From assembly GCF_019973735.1 (NCBI RefSeq), contig NZ_AP024463.1, forward strand, positions 2,170,001 through 2,234,000: a stretch of DNA of 64,000 nucleotides, read 5' to 3'. Below the pieces are notes generated by a model. That model worked only from the letters and a program-made list of their open reading frames with translations. It was not told the DNA's origin and did no database searches. The position numbers were made by a program, and so were the translations under genes. Shown one piece after another: positions 1 through 7,671 of this stretch. The stretch is from Arachnia rubra. Lineage in GTDB: Bacteria; Actinomycetota; Actinomycetes; Propionibacteriales; Propionibacteriaceae. Every line of letters starts with the position of its first letter. The stretch's first letter is position 1.

Positions 1-1
1 T

Positions 2-658
2 GACGGCACCCTCGTCGTTGTGCCCGGTGGCCGTCCTGACGATGCCGGGGTGTTGGCCTCGCTGCTGGCAGCATCCGACGTACTTGGCACCGGCTGGTTC
101 GGGGCAGTTGCCGCCGAGGCTGGCCCAGGCAAGACGGTGGCGGTCGTGGGTGACGGCGCCGTCGGGCTGCTGGCCATCCTGGCCGCCAGGGAGCTGGGCG
201 CTGAAAAGATCATTGCCATGTCGCGCAACCCACAGCGCCAGGCGCTCGCCCGGGAGTTCGGTGCGACTGACATCGTGGAAGCACGTGGCGAAGAAGGCAT
301 TTCCCAGGTCAAAGACCTGACCAATGGCCTGGGAGCCCACAGCGTCGTCGAGGCGGTTGGCACTCAGCAGTCCATGGAACAGGCCATCGGGGCCTGTCGC
401 CCAGGTGGTCACGTCGGCTTCGTCGGCGTCTCCCACGACGTGAATCTGCCCGGTGGCCTGTTGTTCGGCACCGAGGTGCACCTGCACGGTGGCCCCGCTC
501 CTGTGCGTCGCTTCCTGCCGGACCTGATCGACCGCATCCTGTCGGGAAGGATCAACCCGGGGAAGGTGTTTGACCTACACCTTCCTCTGGACGAGGCAGC
601 CAAGGGATACAGGGCCATGGATGAGCGCCGCGCCATCAAGGTGCTCCTGAAACCCTGA
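2..658 (+). CDS. Zinc-type alcohol dehydrogenase, C-terminal part (5' end outside window)
   Basis: This is the C-terminal two thirds of a medium-chain dehydrogenase/reductase; the reading frame is open to the window edge, so the start lies upstream. A Rossmann NAD(P)-binding core is visible (VGDGAVGLLA, a GxGxxG-type loop, about 50 residues into the visible part). It is followed by the SRNPQRQALAREFGATDIV segment typical of cofactor-discriminating loops, and by a C-terminal DLHLPLDEAAKGYRAMDERRAIKVLLKP tail like those of Zn-dependent alcohol dehydrogenases. The catalytic zinc ligands would be in the missing N-terminal domain, so substrate cannot be inferred. It ends just before a long palindromic terminator shared with the convergent flavin reductase gene. 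Confidence 0.85.
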   Translation, partial: DGTLVVVPGGRPDDAGVLASLLAASDVLGTGWFGAVAAEAGPGKTVAVVGDGAVGLLAILAARELGAEKIIAMSRNPQRQALAREFGATDIVEARGEEGISQVKDLTNGLGAHSVVEAVGTQQSMEQAIGACRPGGHVGFVGVSHDVNLPGGLLFGTEVHLHGGPAPVRRFLPDLIDRILSGRINPGKVFDLHLPLDEAAKGYRAMDERRAIKVLLKP

Positions 659-667
659 TCCGCAGAG

Positions 668-705
668 AAACGCCTTCCCAGCATGATCATGCTGGGAAGG
701 CGTTT
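668..705. terminator. Perfect 38-bp palindrome, probable bidirectional terminator
   Basis: Two 19-base arms (left arm begins AAACGCCTTCCCAGC) are exact reverse complements with no unpaired loop. It sits between two convergent genes, 10 bases after the dehydrogenase stop, and the arms end in AAA/TTT. The simplest reading is one terminator serving both strands. Confidence 0.75.
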
Positions 706-709
706 CGGT

Positions 710-739
710 ATTGAATACCTCAGGATTGAATACCTCAGG
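710..739. repeat. 15-bp tandem direct repeat, two copies
   Basis: The 15-mer ATTGAATACCTCAGG occurs at 710-724 and again, exactly, at 725-739. The second copy contains the stop codon of the minus-strand flavin reductase gene (735-737). This looks like a recent tandem duplication of the gene end, which leaves the protein unchanged. Confidence 0.85.
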
Positions 740-1283
740 CCTGCCTGCGGGCGATGACGGCGACCAGACCGTCGACCATGTTCTTGAGATCCCCTTGAAG
801 GCGCTCACTGGGCACCACGGCACCGTCAGAGATGTCGGTGAAGATCGACAGGGCAACCTGTGGGCGGATCACGTGCATGTTGAAGTTGGTCAGAATGCTG
901 CGGCAGTGCTCAACAGCACGGATTCCGTTGGCTGAGCCATAGCCCACACACGCCGCGGTCTTGTCCATCCATTCGGGAGCTAGCCAGTCAATTGCGTTCT
1001 TCAACACCGCTGGAACCGAACGGTTGTATTCCGGCAGGACGAAAATGAACCCATCGCAGTCATCAACAGCCTGGCTCCAGGCCTTGACCGCGTCTGACTC
1101 GTACTTGCGGTTCAGCATCATGGGAGGCATCGGAGCATCGAACATAGGCAGCTCGAAGGTGGCGAGATCAAGCAGCACAGACTCCACGCCCTCACGCCCG
1201 GCCACGCCCTGCGCCACCCAGTGCGCGACACCTGCGGAATTGCGCCCCTGCCGAGTCGATCCTGCGATGATTCCAATCTTCAT
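735..1283 (-). CDS. NADPH-dependent FMN reductase family protein
   Basis: A 182-residue flavodoxin-like NAD(P)H:FMN/quinone reductase of the NADPH-dependent FMN reductase family. The N-terminal phosphate-binding loop is GSTRQGRNS (residues 8-16). The family PEYN motif is followed by the usual SVPAVLKNAIDWL helix near residue 100. It is expected to be a cytosolic flavoprotein reducing flavins, quinones or azo compounds; the true substrate is unknown. The ATG is preceded by AAAGGAA, a plausible ribosome-binding site. It is monocistronic and convergent with the dehydrogenase. Confidence 0.9.
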   Translation of the reverse strand: MKIGIIAGSTRQGRNSAGVAHWVAQGVAGREGVESVLLDLATFELPMFDAPMPPMMLNRKYESDAVKAWSQAVDDCDGFIFVLPEYNRSVPAVLKNAIDWLAPEWMDKTAACVGYGSANGIRAVEHCRSILTNFNMHVIRPQVALSIFTDISDGAVVPSERLQGDLKNMVDGLVAVIARRQA

Positions 1284-1484
1284 AGAATTTTCCTTTCCTC
1301 TTCAAGGATTTATACCAGCCGCCGCTGCCCACTGAGGCCAAGATCACGGCGAGTACAAGGAATCAACACGCCTCAGGGCCGCAGGAGGCAGGCGACGGCT
1401 TCTGCCTGCCTCAGCCATACGGCCAGACCCCGTGAAGCTGACACCTTGGCCCCACTGATGATTTTCGAGACAAGCTGATCTGCT

Positions 1485-1505
1485 AGTTTGAACACTGTTC
1501 AAACT
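1485..1505. promoter_or_regulatory. BioQ-like palindromic operator upstream of bioB
   Basis: A perfect 21-bp palindrome with two 10-base arms, AGTTTGAACA and TGTTCAAACT, around a single C, ending 17 bp before the bioB start. Its core TGAAC-N3-GTTCA resembles the operator recalled for the TetR-type biotin repressor BioQ of corynebacteria and mycobacteria. The 1284-1484 stretch upstream shows no gene. No BioQ gene is in this window, so the regulator is inferred. Confidence 0.65.
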
Positions 1506-1522
1506 GTCATGGAGGAGAGACC

Positions 1523-2575
1523 ATGGACCTGCATCAGCTCGCCGGCGAGGTCATAGCGGGCCGCGCCATCACCCCTGAGGAAGCACTTGAGATACTGCGC
1601 CTCCCAGATTCACAGACCCTGCCCCTCGTTGCCGCGGCAGGCCAGCTGAGACGGCATTATTTCGGCACCACCATGAAGGTGAACTACCTCATCAACCTCA
1701 AGTCAGGGCTATGCCCAGAGGACTGCTCCTACTGCTCCCAGCGGCTTGGTTCCCAAGCCGAGATTTTGAAATACCGATGGCTCAGGAACGAGGATGCCGT
1801 GGCGGCTGCAGAGGCTGGGATAGCCGGCGGCGCACAACGCGTCTGTCTGGTGGCCAGCGGCCGCGGTCCGTCCAACCGCGACGTGGACAAGGTTGCGGAG
1901 ATCATCGGCGAGATCAAGGCCGAGCATCCTGATGTGGAGGTTTGCGCCTGCTTGGGGCAGTTGAAGAAGGGCCAGCCCGAACGGCTCGCGAACGCCGGCG
2001 CCGATGCCTACAACCACAATCTGAACACAGCCAAATCCCATTACGGAAACGTCTGCACCACCCATAGCTACGAGGACAGAGAGCAGACCATCCAGCACGC
2101 CCGAGAGCATGGACTCAGTGCCTGCTCAGGCCTGATCGCCGGGATGGGCGAAAGCGATGAGCAACTGGTCGAGGTGGTCTTCGCACTGCAGAAGATCCAA
2201 GCAGACTCGATTCCCGTCAACTTCCTGATGCCATTCGACGGCACTCCTCTGGCGGGCCATGCTGAGCTGACCCCGCAGCGCTGCCTGCGCATATTGGCGA
2301 TGACTCGCTTCGTCCATCCAGACAAAGAAGTACGGGTGGCAGCCGGGCGAGAGCAGCATCTTCGCAGCCTCCAGCCTCTTTCGCTGGAGATTTGCAACTC
2401 CCTATTCCTGGGCGACTACCTCACCAGCGAGGGGCAGGCCGGCGCCAAGGATCTGGCCATGATCGCAGACTACGGCTTCACAGTCCTAGGCCAGGAAGAA
2501 CCAGCACACGAGGTCAGCATTCGCCCGAGGATCAGGCACCGGGGAGCAGGCACACTGGAGCCAGCAAACGCCTAG
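1523..2575 (+). CDS. bioB: Biotin synthase
   Basis: BioB is a radical-SAM enzyme that inserts sulfur into dethiobiotin in the last step of biotin synthesis. The radical-SAM cysteines are C64, C68 and C71 (CPEDCSYC, CxxxCxxC), preceded by the conserved [12 protein letters not shown]. The YNHNLNT motif near residue 162 and VRVAAGRE near residue 270 (ligand region of the [2Fe-2S] cluster) are also present. Length, 350 residues, is normal. A GGAGGAG ribosome-binding site precedes the ATG, and a palindromic operator lies immediately upstream. It stands alone rather than in a bio operon. Biotin users in the same window include birA and the accD/accE/accA carboxylase genes. Confidence 0.97.
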   Translation: MDLHQLAGEVIAGRAITPEEALEILRLPDSQTLPLVAAAGQLRRHYFGTTMKVNYLINLKSGLCPEDCSYCSQRLGSQAEILKYRWLRNEDAVAAAEAGIAGGAQRVCLVASGRGPSNRDVDKVAEIIGEIKAEHPDVEVCACLGQLKKGQPERLANAGADAYNHNLNTAKSHYGNVCTTHSYEDREQTIQHAREHGLSACSGLIAGMGESDEQLVEVVFALQKIQADSIPVNFLMPFDGTPLAGHAELTPQRCLRILAMTRFVHPDKEVRVAAGREQHLRSLQPLSLEICNSLFLGDYLTSEGQAGAKDLAMIADYGFTVLGQEEPAHEVSIRPRIRHRGAGTLEPANA

Positions 2576-2618
2576 CGGCTTCGCGGCCCCGGAGCCTCAC
2601 GCAGACAGTGCCTGTGGT

Positions 2619-2648
2619 CGCCCCCAGGATTCCGAGCCCCTGGGGGCG
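2619..2648 (+). terminator. Hairpin downstream of bioB
   Basis: A 10-bp perfect stem, CGCCCCCAGG (2619-2628) with CCTGGGGGCG (2639-2648), lies 43 bp after the bioB stop. No T-run follows, so it may be a stalling hairpin rather than a canonical intrinsic terminator. Confidence 0.55.
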
Positions 2649-2707
2649 CTATGGATCAGGCATCCTCGCCCCACTGGACCCTGCCGGCACTTCAAAGCCC
2701 ACTGAAT

Positions 2708-2736
2708 TTCACTTACCCCCGTGAAAGGAGTATTAT
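2708..2736 (+). promoter_or_regulatory. Promoter for the tRNA-Lys pair
   Basis: TTCACT (2708-2713) and TATTAT (2731-2736) are separated by 17 bp. They would place transcription start about 8 bases before the first tRNA-Lys gene at 2751. The A+T-rich -10 stands out in a GC-rich region. Confidence 0.55.
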
Positions 2737-2750
2737 TTGCCTTCGCGCAA

Positions 2751-2823
<73 letters not shown>

Positions 2824-2845
2824 CTGGGCCGGGAAGCTGGCCCGC

Positions 2846-2918
<73 letters not shown>

Positions 2919-2924
2919 CAGCGC

Positions 2925-2950
2925 AAAGGCCCCAGATTCCCGGGGCTTTT
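2925..2950 (+). terminator. Intrinsic terminator of the tRNA-Lys pair
   Basis: The stem AAAGGCCCC (2925-2933) pairs with GGGGCTTTT (2942-2950) with one mismatch and ends in a T-run, seven bases after the second tRNA. Confidence 0.75.
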
Positions 2951-2959
2951 ATCGTAAGT

Positions 2960-3259
2960 TCATGAGCGTTTTCTGCGTCCTACCGCGGAGAGCGTGGCAG
3001 CGAACAGCACCACCCCGAGGATCGCTCCCCCTATAATCATCAGGCGATCCACACGCCAGCCGTTCTCGTCCTGTAGCTCGTCCCTGACTGCCCTGAACTC
3101 ACCAGCGACGAGGTTCTTGGCGTCGTCGATGCCGCGCCTAGCGATGTTCGCTGGCTTCATAGAGTCGACGCATTCCCCCATGGCTCCCGCCAGGGCCTGC
3201 CGGTTGCTGGCCAGCTCAGCGCGGATCTCATCCACAGTGCGAGTGGTGTCGCTGTCCAT
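2960..3259 (-). CDS. DUF3618 family membrane-anchored protein
   Basis: A 99-residue protein with the DUF3618 pattern: an N-terminal TRTVDEIRAELASNRQALA helix (residues 6-24), an amphipathic middle, and one C-terminal membrane segment (about residues 74-92) closed by the basic tail GRRKRS. It is probably a tail-anchored inner-membrane protein with a cytoplasmic helical domain. Function is unknown; such proteins often sit beside phage-holin-like membrane proteins (DUF1469), which are not seen here. Convergent with the tRNA terminator and divergent from the peroxiredoxin gene. Confidence 0.8.
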   Translation of the reverse strand: MDSDTTRTVDEIRAELASNRQALAGAMGECVDSMKPANIARRGIDDAKNLVAGEFRAVRDELQDENGWRVDRLMIIGGAILGVVLFAATLSAVGRRKRS

Positions 3260-3323
3260 TGCTTCCCCTTACTTCAGCAGTCGGATACCAGCTTAGAGGC
3301 TGAAGCCCAACTACACTGACGGC

Positions 3324-3803
3324 ATGACTGCGCGTTTAACCCCTGGCTCTATCGCACCTGCCTTCACACTGAACAATGCCGACGGCAAACCGGTCTCACT
3401 GGCCGATTACTCCTCCCGCGCAGTCATCGTATATTTCTATCCTGCAGCGATGACACCAGGCTGCACCACCCAGGCTGTGGATTTCACAGAAGCTCAGGAG
3501 GCCTTCACGAAGGCTGGGTACAGCATCATCGGGATCTCCCCCGACACTGTCGAGAAGCTGGCCAAGTTCACGACCACCTCCGATGTAGGTTTCACCTTGC
3601 TGTCAGATCCGCAGCACAGCGCGCTCGATGCCTACGGCGCCTTTGGCGTCAAGAAACTGTATGGCAAAGAGGTCGAGGGGGTGCTGCGTTCCACCTTCGT
3701 GATCGACGTGAACACTCAGGGCGAGGGAACGATCCGCGTTGCTCAGTACAACGTGAGGGCAACTGGACACGTCGCAAAGCTACGCCGCGAGCTCGGTGTC
3801 TGA
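3324..3803 (+). CDS. bcp: Thioredoxin-dependent peroxiredoxin (Bcp/PrxQ type)
   Basis: A 159-residue PrxQ-class peroxidase reducing hydroperoxides through a peroxidatic cysteine. The active-site segment YFYPAAMTPGCTTQA places that cysteine at C47 with the conserved T44 and P45. In many Bcp proteins a resolving cysteine lies five residues later; here that position is valine (CTTQAVD) and no other cysteine is visible, so the enzyme looks 1-Cys. The start is the ATG at 3324. The gene overlaps the following yigZ-like gene by 8 bases, so the two are co-transcribed. Confidence 0.93.
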   Translation: MTARLTPGSIAPAFTLNNADGKPVSLADYSSRAVIVYFYPAAMTPGCTTQAVDFTEAQEAFTKAGYSIIGISPDTVEKLAKFTTTSDVGFTLLSDPQHSALDAYGAFGVKKLYGKEVEGVLRSTFVIDVNTQGEGTIRVAQYNVRATGHVAKLRRELGV

Positions 3804-4455
3804 GTTCCTCACTGTCGACGCAGAGGCCGGCCACGGGGTAGACGTGGAACTGGAGATCAAACGTTCACGGTTCCTGACCCGGTTATGCCGCGTCACCACC
3901 GAGGAAGCGGCCAGAGCCGTGATCGATGGGCAGCGTTCCAGATTCTTCGATGCCCGGCATCACTGCTCAGCCTTTGTACTGGGGCCCGGTGCCCGCATCT
4001 CGCGTTCCTCCGACGACGGGGAACCAGCCGGGACTGCTGGAACACCGATGCTGAGCGTGCTGCACGCACACCATCTGACCGACGTGGTCGCTGTGGTGAC
4101 GCGGTATTTCGGAGGCGTCAAGCTGGGGGCTGGCGGACTGGTGCGGGCCTACTCCGACGCCGTGGCGCAGGCAGTCGAGGCTGCTGGAACCCGGCGAGTC
4201 AAGCTGTGTTCCCTGCTAACCCTGGAGGTCGGCTTCGCAAGCATCGGCACGGTGGAAGACACGCTACGCGGGTTGGTGCTGCCCTCCGGAGCCGCGGTCC
4301 TCGTCGAGGGCATCGAGTGGGGTGAATGCGCCAAAGTCACCGTCGCCATCCCAGCAACCAGCCGTGATGAATTCGACTCTGCACTCTCTGCCCTATCGAC
4401 AGGCTCGCTTAAGGCCACGGTGTCAGGTCAGCGCTGGGTGGACTGCCCAGCCTGA
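3796..4455 (+). CDS. YigZ/IMPACT family protein
   Basis: A 219-residue protein of the YigZ (UPF0029/IMPACT) family. The N-terminal domain carries the family signature: EIKRSRFLTRLCRV, DARHHCSAFVLG, SSDDGEPAGTAGTPML and VTRYFGGVKLGAGGLVRAYSDAV. A smaller ferredoxin-like C-terminal domain follows. Eukaryotic IMPACT modulates translation control and bacterial YigZ is poorly understood, so only the family is assigned. The GTG start at 3796 lies inside the end of bcp, and translational coupling is likely. The 3' end overlaps the convergent small membrane gene by 28 bases. Confidence 0.9.
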   Translation: MSEFLTVDAEAGHGVDVELEIKRSRFLTRLCRVTTEEAARAVIDGQRSRFFDARHHCSAFVLGPGARISRSSDDGEPAGTAGTPMLSVLHAHHLTDVVAVVTRYFGGVKLGAGGLVRAYSDAVAQAVEAAGTRRVKLCSLLTLEVGFASIGTVEDTLRGLVLPSGAAVLVEGIEWGECAKVTVAIPATSRDEFDSALSALSTGSLKATVSGQRWVDCPA

Positions 4456-4622
4456 TCCCGATCCGACCCGGCACATTTGCCCACCGCCGGGTGACTGAGC
4501 ACCAGCACCAGGATGAAACCGCCTCCTGCTATCCATGCCATCACCGCTTCGCCGGTGATGGGGAGCAGCAGGCCTGCGATAACGACGATGAGCAGCAAAC
4601 CCATCCGGAGGTAGTTCAGCAC
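4428..4622 (-). CDS. Small membrane protein, unknown function
   Basis: A 64-residue product with a GTG start, dominated by two hydrophobic stretches (about residues 7-22 and 27-43) and a polar tail. No family is recognised. It lies 12 bases after the 105-residue membrane protein on the same strand, suggesting an operon. Its 3' end overlaps the convergent yigZ-like gene. It could be a chance frame, but length, hydrophobicity and spacing favour a real small protein. Confidence 0.5.
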   Translation of the reverse strand: MLNYLRMGLLLIVVIAGLLLPITGEAVMAWIAGGGFILVLVLSHPAVGKCAGSDRDQAGQSTQR

Positions 4623-4634
4623 CGGTGCGGCCAG

Positions 4635-4952
4635 TCAACGTAGTTTGAAAGGCCTGACGATGCCCGCAACCAAGAGGGCGATCCCGATGAGCACGATGAG
4701 CGCCTGGAAGAACCCACCATTGCCGCCTGAGCCATACCCCATCCCGAACGGGAACCCGATCTGGCCACCACCGACTATGAGCAGGAGGCCGAGGAGAGCC
4801 TGAAAGACCCTCATGGCGGTCTCGTATGCCCAGGCTCCCGGCGTCACCTTGCCTGGGGTCGCAGTGAAGGAGCGAAGTGGCGCAGGAGGCTGGAAAGACT
4901 GGCTTGGAACCTGAGATACCTGCGGAGGGACTGGTGTGGCTGGCTCGCTCAC
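4635..4952 (-). CDS. Small two-helix membrane protein, unknown function
   Basis: A 105-residue protein. The chosen GTG (MSEPATPVPPQV) has AGGA eight bases upstream; an in-frame upstream ATG lacks this site. The N-terminal 50 residues are Pro/Gln/Ser-rich and probably disordered. Two membrane segments follow (about residues 48-66 and 78-96), separated by a glycine-rich loop (GMGYGSGGNGG). The short basic tail RPFKLR suggests a cytoplasmic C terminus. No family recognised. Confidence 0.65.
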   Translation of the reverse strand: MSEPATPVPPQVSQVPSQSFQPPAPLRSFTATPGKVTPGAWAYETAMRVFQALLGLLLIVGGGQIGFPFGMGYGSGGNGGFFQALIVLIGIALLVAGIVRPFKLR

Positions 4953-5086
4953 CTCTGAGTTCCTTTCTGCATCTTCGCACGAAGCCAACGGACTCGCTAG
5001 GATCTCAACCCCGACCCTGGCTGGCCTTGACTCTACTCACATCAACCAGGCCATGTAAGGGGTTCGCACCCCTGAAATGGGGTCGA

Positions 5087-5120
5087 TAACGAAGGTTACA
5101 CCTGGAGCTAACGAAAGTTT
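5087..5120. promoter_or_regulatory. Pair of TAAC-N4-GTTA-like boxes upstream of the BCCT transporter
   Basis: TAACGAAGGTTA (5087-5098) and TAACGAAAGTTT (5109-5120) have the same layout, are spaced 22 bp centre to centre (about two helical turns), and end 27 bp before the transporter start. This arrangement suits a cooperatively bound dimeric regulator. Inference only. A small GGGG/CCCC hairpin lies at 5059-5072. Confidence 0.35.
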
Positions 5121-5147
5121 GCTCCCAACTTCTGAAAGACTAGCCGA

Positions 5148-6903
5148 ATGGTTCAACAGCAGAAGAGTCCCTGGAAGATAGCGGTCGCGGCGCCGACTGC
5201 GGTACTCGTGCTGGGTTTCGTCGGAGTCGCGGCGTTGGCTCCGCGTTGGCTGGGCGACATCCTCAAAGACGCGAACACCTCCGTGGTCAACGACCTGGGC
5301 TGGTACTACAGCCTGATCGTTGCTGGCTTCGTAGCGTTCGCCTTGCTTGTGGCCTTCGGCCCTTATGGCAACATCACACTCGGAAAAGATGATGACCCAC
5401 CCGCCTATTCACTGGTCAGCTGGTTCGCCATGCTTTTCGCAGCTGGCATGGGAATCGGCCTCGTGTTCTGGGGAGTCGCAGAGCCACTGAGCCACTACGC
5501 CTCCCCCCCCGCCCGGTACGCCGGCAGACACTCCCGATGCGGAGAAAGCACAGGCAGCCATGACCACGTCTTTCCTTCACTGGGGGTTGTCAGCCTGGGC
5601 CGTCTACATCGTCGTAGGCCTGGCCATCGCCTACACAGTGCACCGGAAGGGGCGGAAGGTGTCGCTGAGATGGGCGCTGGAGCCGCTGTTCGGCCGTCAT
5701 GTGCGCGGCTGGATAGGGGATGTCGTTGATGTCTTCGCTATCGTCGGGACTCTCTTCGGAGTTGCCGCTTCGCTTGGTTTCGGTGCCTCGCAGTTCAGTG
5801 CCGGGCTGGAGCACCTCGGGATACTGCAGTCGAACATCTGGGTGCTGATGGTTGTCATCGTCATCATCACTTCACTGGCCACCTGCTCGGTACTCAGCGG
5901 ACTGGACCGCGGCATCAAATGGCTGTCGAACACAAACCTGGTGCTGGCCGCCGTGCTCGCCATCGCTGTGCTGGTGCTGGGTCAGCCTCTGTTCGTGCTG
6001 CGCGAGTTCGTCCAGACCATTGGCGACTACATGAGCAATTTTGTCAGCCTGAGTTTCCGGACGTTGCCTTACCAGGGAGCTCCAGGCGAGACCTGGCTTG
6101 GGTCCTGGACCACCTACTACTGGGGCTGGTGGATAAGCTGGTCGCCGTTCGTCGGCATCTTCATCGCCCGTATCTCGCGAGGGCGGACTGTCCGCGAGTT
6201 CGTCATGGGAGTGCTCGCCGTGCCTGCGCTGGTCACTTTCCTGTGGTTCTCGATCATGGGCGGAACAGCCTTGTGGCAGCAGCTGTACGGCCCGGGCAAC
6301 ATCGTCTCGGATGGGAAGGTCAACAGCGTCACCGCGCTGTTCGAGGTGCTTAACCACCTACCCGCGAACACCGTGCTGGTGGTCGGCTTCCTGATCCTGC
6401 TGGTGATCTTCTTCGTGACCAGCGCGGATTCAGCGGCTTTCGTCGTGGATATGATCGCGACGGGTGGAGAACAAAACCCACCCGTACTGACCCGGGTGAT
6501 GTGGGCAGTGCTGGGCGGCGGCATCGCGGCTGTGCTGTTGTGGGGAGGAGCGTCGTCAGGTGACCTGACGGCGGGTCTTGGGGCATTGCAGACCATGACG
6601 ATCCTTGCCGCAGCGCCATTCAGTGTGGTGATGGTCCTGGCCTGCATCGCAACATTACGAGCCTTCAGCCGCGAACACAGACAACGACTGAAACTGGAAA
6701 ACCAGATACTGCACCGGGAGATGGCTGAGCATGTAGTCGACAAGGTTACAGAACAGGTGACAGAGTCTGTGGTCGATCACCTAGAGGATCAGGTCATCAC
6801 AGTAGTCGACGAGTCCTCCGATACAGCCCCAAAGGTTCGCAAACCGCTACGGATCAAACTCCGGCGGCGCAAGGGACGCGAATCAGAACACTCGAAGAAA
6901 TAA
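5148..6903 (+). pseudogene. BCCT family osmolyte (betaine/choline/carnitine) transporter, frameshifted
   Basis: A BCCT secondary transporter importing quaternary-amine osmoprotectants with sodium or protons. The first frame (5148 to about 5510) carries the N-terminal helices and the GMGIGLVFWGVAEP signature. The second frame (from about 5503) continues with TTSFLHWGLSAW, the WWISWSPFVGIFIARISRGR tryptophan motif and the remaining helices. A long charged cytoplasmic tail follows, as in osmosensing BetP. The break is an 8-C run at 5503-5510; seven Cs would restore SPPPGTPADTPDAEKAQAAM and a 584-residue protein of normal length. As read, the ribosome stops at 5729 after about 120 native residues. 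It may be a null allele, slippage or sequence error. Confidence 0.88.
5503..5510 (+). repeat. C8 homopolymer at the BCCT frameshift
   Basis: Eight consecutive Cs inside the transporter coding sequence. The count is one more than the frame requires. Confidence 0.9.
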
Positions 6904-6919
6904 CCCTCCCCACTCGTTT

Positions 6920-6950
6920 CAGCCCTGGCCGAGATTCCCGGTCAGGGCTG
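6920..6950. terminator. Bidirectional hairpin between BCCT and pdxH
   Basis: CAGCCCTGGCCG (6920-6931) pairs with CGGTCAGGGCTG (6939-6950) with one G-T wobble. It lies between two convergent genes and overlaps the pdxH stop codon. Confidence 0.6.
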
Positions 6951-7577
6951 AATGTGTGTGGCCTCCCAGGCATCGCCGGTGCGCTTGGCCAGGACACGGT
7001 CGTGGAGCCTGCCGGACTGGCCCTGCCAGAACTCGAACTCGTCGACGTCAATGCGGTACCCACCCCATGCAGGCGGGCACGGGACATCAACACCCTCGAA
7101 CCGGGCCGCGGCCTGGACGGCTGCCTCAAGCAGCTCGTCACGGGAGGTGACGGGAGCGGACTGCCGCGACGCCCACGCCCCTATCTGGCTGGCCCGGGGA
7201 CGTTCGGAGAAGTATGCCTCGTTCTCGGAGCGGCTGAGTCTCGTCACCGTGCCCACCGCTCGCACCTGGCGCATCAGCACAGGCCACCAGAACGTTGCGG
7301 AAGCAACCGGATTGGCAGCCAGCTCCTCACCTTTGGGCGAGGTGTAGTGGGTGAAGAACACCAAACCCTGTGAAGACGCGTCCTTCAGCAATACCACCCG
7401 GGAACGTGGGCGTCCATCCAAGCCGATGGTGGCCAGAAGCATGGCGTTCGGCTCCACCTCTTCAGCCGCGATTGCATCATCCATCCATCTGGTGAAGAAC
7501 TTCCATGGCTCGAAAGAGGCCAGGTCCTGTGGCAGCACATCCCCGCTATAGTCGCGTCGCACATCGTGAAGACTCAT
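6942..7577 (-). CDS. pdxH: Pyridoxamine 5'-phosphate oxidase
   Basis: A 211-residue FMN enzyme that oxidises pyridoxamine/pyridoxine 5'-phosphate to pyridoxal 5'-phosphate. Family features: the N-terminal RRDYSGDVL start, PNAMLLATIGLDGRPRSRVVLLKD, FFTHYTSPKGEELAANPVASATFWWPVLMRQVRAVG (flavin and substrate contacts), ERPRASQIGAWASRQS, and PPAWGGYRIDVDEFEFWQGQSGRLHDR near the C terminus. Length is normal. Monocistronic, convergent with the BCCT gene, divergent from the DUF1707 gene. Confidence 0.96.
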   Translation of the reverse strand: MSLHDVRRDYSGDVLPQDLASFEPWKFFTRWMDDAIAAEEVEPNAMLLATIGLDGRPRSRVVLLKDASSQGLVFFTHYTSPKGEELAANPVASATFWWPVLMRQVRAVGTVTRLSRSENEAYFSERPRASQIGAWASRQSAPVTSRDELLEAAVQAAARFEGVDVPCPPAWGGYRIDVDEFEFWQGQSGRLHDRVLAKRTGDAWEATHIQP

Positions 7578-7671
7578 AGCACCAGTCTTTCAGAAGGGCC
7601 GTGCACGAATGGAGTGCGCGACAGGTGACATGAACGCAGTGTTCTTTCTCAGGCCCGCTACTGTTTATCAC

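Noticed and set aside
1284..1484. Riboswitch before bioB
   Set aside because: No conserved aptamer-like segments are seen; the palindromic operator is a better explanation for regulation.
4423..4980. 185-residue minus-strand frame overlapping the two small membrane proteins
   Set aside because: Arg/His/Gly-rich, without membrane segments or family match; the other frame gives hydrophobic proteins with a good ribosome-binding site.
5490..5730. Programmed ribosomal frameshifting in the BCCT gene
   Set aside because: The C8 run alone is not a recognised slippery heptamer with a downstream stimulator, and the family does not use frameshifting; an indel explains it more simply.
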